DNA of 64,000 nt from RH-AL1 sp965277735. GTDB lineage: Bacteria; Pseudomonadota; Alphaproteobacteria; Rhizobiales; Beijerinckiaceae. Numbering within the stretch: position 1 is the stretch's first letter; each line of letters opens with the position of its first letter. The DNA lies in assembly GCA_965277735.1 (NCBI GenBank), contig CBDIDO010000003.1, positions 1,364,001 to 1,428,000 on the forward strand, read 5' to 3'. A program made the translations under genes and the position numbers. The notes beneath the pieces were generated by a model, which made no database searches, was not told the DNA's origin, and saw nothing but the letters and a program-made list of their open reading frames with translations. Below, piece after piece: positions 58,248-64,000 of this stretch.

Positions 58248-58332
58248 CGATCTCTCCTCTCGATCTCTTCAACGAGGGACAAAGTGAGCGAAGTCGACAC
58301 TCTTGAGAATTCGCTGAATCTTAAGAGATGCT

Positions 58333-58346
58333 ATACGAAAACGTAT
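58333..58346. promoter_or_regulatory. Palindrome ATACG-AAAA-CGTAT overlapping a LysR start codon
   Basis: Perfect 5-4-5 inverted repeat; its last two bases are the first two of the ATG (58345). A second imperfect dyad (CTCTTGAG...CTTAAGAG) lies about 30 bp upstream. Placement at the start codon implies self-repression by the LysR protein. Confidence 0.5.
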
Positions 58347-59238
58347 GACAGAGCCGGACTGGAGCTTGTACCGCACCTTCCTCGCCGTGCTGCGCGATGG
58401 CTCGTTGTCGGGCGCGGCGCGCCGCCTCGGCCTGACGCAACCGACGGTCGGGCGCCAGCTCGACGCGCTCGAGACGGCGCTCGGCGCATCCCTGTTCGTG
58501 CGCTCGCAGCGCGGCCTCGTCGCAACCGAGATGGCGCAAAACCTCGCGCCGCAGGCCGAGGCGCTCGAGGCGAGTGCCGCCGCGCTGCTACGCGCGGCCA
58601 GTGCCGGGGCCGGCGCGATCGAGGGCGCCGTGCGGGTCAGCGCCAGCGAGATCGTCGCCATCGAGCATCTACCGCCGCTCTTCGCGGCACTGCACCGGGC
58701 CCACCCGAAGCTCGTCATCGAGCTGGTTGCGACGGATGCGGCCGACGACCTGCTGCGCCGCGACGCCGACGTTGCCGTGCGCATGTTCCCGCCCACCCAA
58801 GGCGCGCTGATCGCGCGCAAGCTCGCGCCGATCCCGCTCGGGTTCTACGCGCACCGCGACTATCTCGCACGGCGCGGCACGCCGGAGACGCTGCACGACC
58901 TCGCCGATCACGATCTCATCGGCTTCGATCGCGAGACGCCGGCGCTGCGCGCCTTCACGGCCCGCGTGCCGGCGCTCGCTCGCGCGAGTTTCGCGCTGCG
59001 CACCGACAGCAACGTCGCCCAGCTGCGGGCAATCTGCGCCGGCTTCGGGATCGGCGCCTGCCAGGTGCCGCTGGCGCGCCGCGCGCCCGACCTCGTGCGC
59101 GTCCTCGCCGATGAATTCGCGCTCGACCTCGACCTATGGATCGTCATGCACGAGGATCTGCGCACGAGCGCGCGGTGCCGCGCCGTCTTCGACGCGCTGG
59201 TCGCCGGCCTCGCCGGCCTCGGTGCTAGTCGGCCGTAG
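58345..59238 (+). CDS. LysR family transcriptional regulator
   Basis: 297 residues. HTH at about 5-65 (YRTFLAVLRDGSLSGAARRL, then GLTQPTVGRQLDALE); effector domain about 90-297. Unlike most LysR proteins it has Val-Gly-Arg in the recognition helix, as in the large LysR subgroup paired with short-chain dehydrogenase-like genes. Divergent from the epimerase-like gene. The 145-bp gap to sthA shows no feature. Confidence 0.92.
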   Translation: MTEPDWSLYRTFLAVLRDGSLSGAARRLGLTQPTVGRQLDALETALGASLFVRSQRGLVATEMAQNLAPQAEALEASAAALLRAASAGAGAIEGAVRVSASEIVAIEHLPPLFAALHRAHPKLVIELVATDAADDLLRRDADVAVRMFPPTQGALIARKLAPIPLGFYAHRDYLARRGTPETLHDLADHDLIGFDRETPALRAFTARVPALARASFALRTDSNVAQLRAICAGFGIGACQVPLARRAPDLVRVLADEFALDLDLWIVMHEDLRTSARCRAVFDALVAGLAGLGASRP

Positions 59239-59383
59239 CGTCCCATTGCGGGTGCTCTCTGGCGTCGAACTTGCACGATCTTCGCCCATCGCGCAGCTTC
59301 ATGCGCACGTCAGACCGGGATGCCAGAACGTGACCACAGGCGCGTTGCCAGACTCGTCGGAGCGCCCAGCCGAGGCTCCGCCC

Positions 59384-60778
59384 ATGTATGACTTCGACAT
59401 GATCGTAATCGGCAGCGGCCCCTCCGGGCGCCGCGCGGCGATCCAGGCGGCCAAGGTCGGCAAGGCGGTGCTCGTGGTCGAGAAGGGGCGCCGCGTCGGC
59501 GGCGTCTCGGTGCACACCGGCACGATCCCGTCGAAGACGCTGCGCGAGACTGTGCTCAACCTTTCGGGCTGGCGCGAGCGCGGGTTCTACGGGCGCAACT
59601 ACCGCGTCAAGCAGGAGATCGCGGCGGAAGACCTGATGATGCGCATGGCCAAGACGCTCGACCACGAGGTCGAGGTGCTGGAGCATCAGTTCAGCCGCAA
59701 CGGCGTGCGCACCGCGCGCGGCCACGCCCGCTTCCTCGATCCGCACCGCGTCGAGATCACCGGCGATCGCGACGAGATCCGCGTCGTCTCGGCGCAGTTC
59801 GTGCTGATCGCCGTCGGTACCCGGCCCTTCCGGCCGGACCACGTGCCCTTCAACGGCACCAACGTGCTCGATTCCGACGAGATCGTCGACCTGAAACGCC
59901 TGCCGCGCAGCCTCGCTGTGGTCGGCGCCGGCGTCATCGGCGTCGAATACGCGACGATCTTTTCCGCGCTCGACGTCGCCGTCACGCTGATCGAGCCGCG
60001 GCCGACCTTCCTCGATTTCGTCGACAAGGAATTGATGGACGAGCTGATCCACGACATGCGCGACCGCAAGCTGCAGATGCGGCTCGGCTCGGCGATCGCC
60101 AAGATCGCGATCAACGAGCGTGGCAATCCGACCGTCACGCTCGCCAACGGCCAGGTCGTGCAGACGGATTCGCTCCTCTACGCCGCCGGCCGCGTCGGGG
60201 CGACGGACGAGCTGAACATCGAGGCTGCCGGCCTCGTCGTCGACAAGCGCGGCCGGCTCACCGTGAACGCGGAGACGCTGCAGACCTCCGTGCCGCACAT
60301 CTACGCCGCCGGCGACGTCATCGGCTTCCCGAGCCTCGCCTCGACCTCGATGGAGCAGGGCCGTCTCGCCGCCTGCCACGCCTTCGGCCTGCCGGTGTCG
60401 CACAAGCCCGAGGGCTTTCCCTACGGCATTTACTCGGTGCCCGAGATCTCGACCGTCGGCATGTCGGAGGAGGAGGTGCGCAAGGCGGGCATCTCCTACG
60501 AGTGCGGCATCGCCCGCTTCCGCGAGACCTCGCGCGGCCAGATCATGGGCCTGCGCACCGGCATGATGAAGCTGATCTTCTCGATGGAGACGCGGCGCCT
60601 GCTCGGCGCCCACATCATCGGCGAAGGCGCCACCGAGCTGATCCACATCGGCCAGGCGGTGCTCAACCTGAAGGGGACGATCGAGTTCTTCATCGAGAAC
60701 ACGTTCAACTATCCGACGCTCGCCGAGGCCTACAAGATCGCCGGGCTGGATGCGTGGAACAGGATGGCGCGGCACTGA
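59384..60778 (+). CDS. sthA: Si-specific NAD(P)+ transhydrogenase (soluble)
   Basis: 464 residues, normal length. Flavoprotein that re-oxidises NADPH with NAD+. FAD site IVIGSGPSGRRAAIQAAKVG at the N-terminus; the redox Cys pair of related disulfide reductases is replaced by SVHTGTIPSKTL, as in genuine SthA. The pyridine-nucleotide site is VVGAGVIGVEYATIFSAL. The dimerisation domain occupies the last ~110 residues. ATG 59384 directly opens MYDFDMIVIG; longer in-frame starts are inside lysR. Confidence 0.94.
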   Translation: MYDFDMIVIGSGPSGRRAAIQAAKVGKAVLVVEKGRRVGGVSVHTGTIPSKTLRETVLNLSGWRERGFYGRNYRVKQEIAAEDLMMRMAKTLDHEVEVLEHQFSRNGVRTARGHARFLDPHRVEITGDRDEIRVVSAQFVLIAVGTRPFRPDHVPFNGTNVLDSDEIVDLKRLPRSLAVVGAGVIGVEYATIFSALDVAVTLIEPRPTFLDFVDKELMDELIHDMRDRKLQMRLGSAIAKIAINERGNPTVTLANGQVVQTDSLLYAAGRVGATDELNIEAAGLVVDKRGRLTVNAETLQTSVPHIYAAGDVIGFPSLASTSMEQGRLAACHAFGLPVSHKPEGFPYGIYSVPEISTVGMSEEEVRKAGISYECGIARFRETSRGQIMGLRTGMMKLIFSMETRRLLGAHIIGEGATELIHIGQAVLNLKGTIEFFIENTFNYPTLAEAYKIAGLDAWNRMARH

Positions 60779-60848
60779 GCGGCGGTCTTTTGCGGCTTTC
60801 TCTTGACGGATAGATTCTTTATTGTTCTATTGAATATAGTGTCCCGGT

Positions 60849-61697
60849 ATGCAGTATTTCATGGGTGGCGCGTTCATGGCGAGTCGCGTTGTTAGATTGA
60901 AGCTCTTTGTTTGGGCGTTGATCAGCTTCGGCGTTTTCGCAGGCTTGACCTACCTGCGTGTGGTTTACCACCATCCGGAAGATTGGTGGTTCGACCCCGC
61001 GCGCGACGTCGCCCTTGGTGTTTTTCCCCTCGGGCTTTCAATCCTGGTGTGGGAATTCCTTCTCCGAAGGGATCGTGACGCGGAAATTATCGAGCATGTG
61101 GAGGCAGCACTTGCCGAGCGACTTCGAAAGCTCCGGAAGCTCGAGGGCGCCGGTATCACCGACGTCACAACGTCTTTAAGCACGACGGAACTGACGGAAT
61201 TCTTGGAGACTGCAAAGCGAAATATTACTGTGATAGTGCCCTTCTTCGTCGATCCTACCATATTAGAAGACACTCTTCACTCGAAGCTCCAGCATAGAAA
61301 TTTTGTAGTGCAAATAGCACTGCTGCACCCTGAATCGAGCTTTTTGAGAGAGCGGGCGAAAATTGTCTTTGGCGACGAGAATGCCGGGAGGCAGCAGGTC
61401 AAAAACACGCTTCTTACAATGAAGAAGATCTCAGACAAATCTATCAAGGGCTCGTTGCAGGTACGAACGTTTGACTCTCTTCCGTCTATTTTCATTGTTC
61501 GCTGCGATGAGCGCGCGCTGGTTGGTTTTTATCTCAGTGCTGGAAACGCACTTCGTCATCCGCATATTAGCGTCCATACAGTCGACGCCTCTGGTGCTTC
61601 AACAACACTCGGGCAGATGATCGACAAAGAGTTTTACACTGTTTTTTTTCAGATAGTTTTTCGCAGGCCCTCTCTCCTCAGGAGGTGGCGAAGTTGA
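60849..61697 (+). CDS. Two-helix membrane protein with cytosolic domain, AT-rich accessory gene
   Basis: 282 residues from ATG 60849; ATG 60876 is an alternative. Two membrane helices (about 18-38 and 54-70) are followed by a ~210-residue cytosolic domain: FLETAKRNITVIVPFFVDPT, then VVQIALLHPESSFLRERAKI and SIFIVRCDERALVGFYLSAG. Strand-helix order resembles a PLD-like or nucleotide-sensing fold, but no HKD or other catalytic motif is seen. GC is clearly lower than in sthA and the following gene. A TTGACG-like -35 at 60803 may drive it. Probably horizontally acquired; function unknown. Confidence 0.7.
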   Translation: MQYFMGGAFMASRVVRLKLFVWALISFGVFAGLTYLRVVYHHPEDWWFDPARDVALGVFPLGLSILVWEFLLRRDRDAEIIEHVEAALAERLRKLRKLEGAGITDVTTSLSTTELTEFLETAKRNITVIVPFFVDPTILEDTLHSKLQHRNFVVQIALLHPESSFLRERAKIVFGDENAGRQQVKNTLLTMKKISDKSIKGSLQVRTFDSLPSIFIVRCDERALVGFYLSAGNALRHPHISVHTVDASGASTTLGQMIDKEFYTVFFQIVFRRPSLLRRWRS

Positions 61698-61806
61698 GTT
61701 TGTAAACAAATTATTCAATATATTCTGTGATATAATGTATTAGTATTTCGGAAGATCTTGGAAGATGTTTTTATTTTAGGTGATCTCTTTGTCTTTCACG
61801 AACACA

Positions 61807-62637
61807 TCACAGCCTGCGCGCCGCCCGCCACAGCACCCATTGCCGCCGCCAGCGCGGCAGCTCGATCGGCATTTCGAACGGATTCAACCCCGGCGCTTCC
61901 ATCCTCCGCAGATACGGCTCGCACAGGAACGCCGGCAGGCAGGCGGCGGCCGCGGGGCCGGCCTTCGGCAGCCCGGCCTTCATCGCGTCGAGATGATTGC
62001 GCACCCGCGCGCGCAGCGCGTTGAGCACCAGCCCGAGCGCCGGCGAATTGCGGTGCGCCAGCACATGCTCGGGCGGCAGCTGGATGCGCGCCAGCAGGTC
62101 GAGCGGCAGGAACAGCTGCCCGCGCATCACCTGCCACGGCAGGCCGCGCAGCAGGCCGGTGAGCGCGTAGGCGCGGCCGGCTTCGTCGACGCAAGGCGGC
62201 GGCAGCCGGCCGGCGGCCAGCACGCGGGCGATCGCCTCGAACAAGGTCGATGACGTGTCACGCAGGTAGGCTTCGAGCGCGTCCTCCGACGGCATCGGGT
62301 CGTCGTAGAGGTCGAAGCTGCGCGCCTCGATCAGCGCCAGCAGCCGCTCCGGATCGAGGTTGAAGCGGGCGATCGTGTCGATCAGCGCCTCGGCGACGGG
62401 ATTGCCGCCGCCTTGGCCACCCTCGATCGCGTCGCGCCACCATTGGTAACGGATCTCGCCCGGCATCGGCTCGGACACGGTCGCGCGCACGCGGGCGATC
62501 TCGAGCGAGAAGGCGAGCAGGGCGTGCGTGTGCGGGCGCGCCGCCTGCGGCCAGTAGAGGCTCGCGATCCAGCGGTCGGGATCGTCGCGGCGCAGCTCGG
62601 CCTCGCAATGCGCGTAGGCCGCGGCGAGGTCGGTCAT
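61807..62637 (-). CDS. Squalene/phytoene synthase family protein (NDUFAF6-like)
   Basis: 276 residues. Family features: RDDPDRWIASLYWPQAARPH, IRYQWWRDAIEG and LTGLLRGLPWQVMRGQLFLP. The DxxxD metal-binding motifs of true squalene synthases are missing, so it more likely resembles NDUFAF6-type, complex-I-linked proteins than a terpenoid enzyme. In many relatives it follows the secDF-Mth938 operon; here it is about 9 kb away. ATG 62637 has GAGGAG at ideal spacing. Confidence 0.82.
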   Translation of the reverse strand: MTDLAAAYAHCEAELRRDDPDRWIASLYWPQAARPHTHALLAFSLEIARVRATVSEPMPGEIRYQWWRDAIEGGQGGGNPVAEALIDTIARFNLDPERLLALIEARSFDLYDDPMPSEDALEAYLRDTSSTLFEAIARVLAAGRLPPPCVDEAGRAYALTGLLRGLPWQVMRGQLFLPLDLLARIQLPPEHVLAHRNSPALGLVLNALRARVRNHLDAMKAGLPKAGPAAAACLPAFLCEPYLRRMEAPGLNPFEMPIELPRWRRQWVLWRAARRL

Positions 62638-62708
62638 GCTGTCTCCTCGGAGCGGAGCAGCTAGCACACTGGCCGCTCATGGAGAATTGGCGTAAGGCAG
62701 CGCGCCCT

Positions 62709-62859
62709 CCTTCTCCCGCTTGCGGGAGGAGGTGGCCCGACGAAGTCGGGTCGGATGAGGGGCTTGTCCGCCTCTCCGAGATGCATCGAGCTGAGCGGCC
62801 AGACCCCTCATCCGACCCTCGCCGACGCGAGGCCACCTTCTCCCGCAAGCGGGAGAAGG
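62709..62859. repeat. 151-bp composite inverted-repeat element
   Basis: Left palindrome CCTTCTCCCGC-TT-GCGGGAGGAGG (62709-62732, one mismatch), right palindrome with loop AA (62836-62859). CCCGAC-GAA-GTCGGG and GGATGAGGGG lie inside the left end; CCCCTCATCC inside the right. Third full copy of the element at 24733 and 45061. It sits 31 bases before purB. Confidence 0.87.
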
Positions 62860-62889
62860 AAGAGCGCGCCGCTTCAGAGAGTGCCTTCG

Positions 62890-64000
62890 ATGATCCCCCG
62901 CTATTCCCGCCCCGCCATGGTCGCCGTCTGGGAGCCGCAGACGCGGTTCCGCATCTGGTTCGAGATCGAGGCGCATGCCTGCGACGCGCTGGCCGAGATC
63001 GGCGTGATCCCTGCGGCTAGCGCAAAGGCGATCTGGGAGAAGGCCGGGCACGTCACCTTCGACGTCGCGCGCATCGACGAGATCGAGCGCGTCACCAAGC
63101 ACGACGTCATCGCCTTCCTTACCCATCTCGCCGAGTTCATCGGGCCGGACTCGCGCTTCGTGCACCAGGGCATGACCTCGTCCGACGTGCTCGACACCTG
63201 CCTCGCGGTGCAGCTCGCGCGCGCTGCCGACATCCTGATCGCCGACGTCGATGCTCTGCTGGCGGCGCTGAAGGCGCGCGCGATCGAGCACAAGCTGACG
63301 CCGACGATCGGCCGCTCGCACGGCATCCACGCCGAGCCCGTCACCTTCGGGCTGAAGCTCGCGCAGGCCTATGCCGAGTTCGCGCGCTGCCGCGAACGGC
63401 TCGTCGCGGCGCGCAGGGAGGTCGCGACCTGCGCGATCTCCGGTGCCGTCGGCACCTACGCCAATATCGACCCGCGCGTCGAAGCGCATGTCGCGGAAAA
63501 GCTGGGGCTCGCGGTCGAGCCGATCTCGACGCAGGTGATCCCGCGCGACCGCCACGCGATGTTCTTCGCCACGCTCGGCGTCGTCGCTTCGAGCCTCGAG
63601 CGCCTGGCGATCGAGATCCGCCACCTGCAGCGCACCGAGGTGCTGGAAGTCGAGGAGTTCTTCTCCGAGGGCCAGAAGGGCTCGTCGGCGATGCCGCACA
63701 AGCGCAATCCGGTGCTGACCGAGAACGTCACCGGCCTCGCGCGCCTGGTGCGCGGCATGGCGGTGCCGGCGATGGAGAACGTCGCGCTCTGGCACGAGCG
63801 CGACATCTCGCATTCCTCGGTCGAGCGGATGATAGGCCCGGACGCGACGGTGACGCTCGACTTCGCGCTGGCGCGCATGACCGGCGTGATCGAGAAGCTC
63901 GTCGTCTATCCCGCCAACATGCAGAAGAACCTCGACCGGCTCGGTGGCCTCGTCCATTCGCAGCGCGTCCTGCTGGCTCTGACCCAGAAGGGTGTGTCGC
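62890..64000 (+). CDS. purB: Adenylosuccinate lyase PurB, 3' end outside window
   Basis: 370 residues are visible; the frame is open at the right edge. Starts MIPRYSRPAMVAVWEPQTRF, typical of PurB. Family signatures: QGMTSSDVLDTCLAVQL, RSHGIHAEPVTFG (catalytic His), and the signature loop GSSAMPHKRNPVLTENVTG with catalytic Ser. Cleaves adenylosuccinate and SAICAR in purine synthesis. The composite repeat lies 31 bases upstream of the ATG. Confidence 0.95.
   Translation, partial: MIPRYSRPAMVAVWEPQTRFRIWFEIEAHACDALAEIGVIPAASAKAIWEKAGHVTFDVARIDEIERVTKHDVIAFLTHLAEFIGPDSRFVHQGMTSSDVLDTCLAVQLARAADILIADVDALLAALKARAIEHKLTPTIGRSHGIHAEPVTFGLKLAQAYAEFARCRERLVAARREVATCAISGAVGTYANIDPRVEAHVAEKLGLAVEPISTQVIPRDRHAMFFATLGVVASSLERLAIEIRHLQRTEVLEVEEFFSEGQKGSSAMPHKRNPVLTENVTGLARLVRGMAVPAMENVALWHERDISHSSVERMIGPDATVTLDFALARMTGVIEKLVVYPANMQKNLDRLGGLVHSQRVLLALTQKGVS

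Overview
This window is GC-rich (roughly two-thirds G+C by eye) chromosomal DNA from an alphaproteobacterium, most likely of the order Hyphomicrobiales (Rhizobiales). That placement is an inference. It rests on the yajC-secD-secF-Mth938 block, the paired M16 peptidase genes, the DUF815 ATPase, DUF1176 and parvulin genes, a TPP-riboswitch-controlled thiC, and dispersed CCTTCTCCCGC / GTCATTGCGAG palindromic repeats of the kind common in that order. No rRNA, tRNA, transposase, integrase or CRISPR array was seen.

Layout. 1-9585: treY (cut by the left edge), glgE, a treS-maltokinase fusion and glgB form one alpha-glucan/trehalose operon with ATGA stop-start overlaps. 9598-15299: a cardiolipin-synthase-like enzyme, then a TetR regulator divergent from a three-domain MFS/acyltransferase/acyl-ACP synthetase. 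Two copies of the palindrome TGAACnnnGTTCA lie between them. 15300-18600: small envelope and RNA genes (parvulin, ThpR, DUF1176). 18595-18977: two genes too short for routine calling, a 27-residue membrane peptide and a stand-alone pqqA followed by a terminator. 19095-28035: a zinc peptidase, a membrane protein, the map-radC-GGDEF/EAL group, a His/Gly-repeat secreted protein and a ClpP-like membrane protein. 28391-32892: a YeiH-type transporter with a 50-residue partner, an amino-acid permease and an outer-membrane beta-barrel candidate. 32948-34680: a LysR regulator and a tandem duplication of a small gene; each copy is preceded by GATAAG-N5-CTTATC. 34905-36921: TPP riboswitch and thiC.

36925-39165 is a low-GC island. 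It holds one large gene, apparently broken by two frameshifts, for a PIN-like nuclease with a C-terminal membrane anchor. It abuts a frameshifted Pr6Pr-type membrane gene. 40066-50367 is housekeeping (secreted protein, lytic transglycosylase, ileS, lspA, two M16 peptidase subunits, thioesterase, rpe). 50414-52038 is a second accessory patch (HTH-ImmA/IrrE peptidase plus two unknown small genes). 52280-55579 carries the Sec accessory operon. 55801-60778 holds DUF4279, DUF815, a sugar-epimerase-like gene with a divergent LysR regulator, and sthA. 60849-61697 is a third AT-rich accessory gene (two membrane segments). The window ends with an NDUFAF6-like squalene/phytoene synthase relative and the 5' part of purB.

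The strongest non-routine signals are: (1) a mobile palindrome inserted in frame inside ileS, and a copy of the same family supplying the Shine-Dalgarno sequence of lspA; (2) the duplicated small gene plus its LysR-type box; (3) the paired TetR operators; (4) the orphan pqqA; (5) the PIN-membrane gene in the low-GC island; (6) a yajC whose conserved N-terminus lacks any ATG/GTG/TTG start. No complete, convincingly new multi-gene system could be demonstrated from sequence alone.
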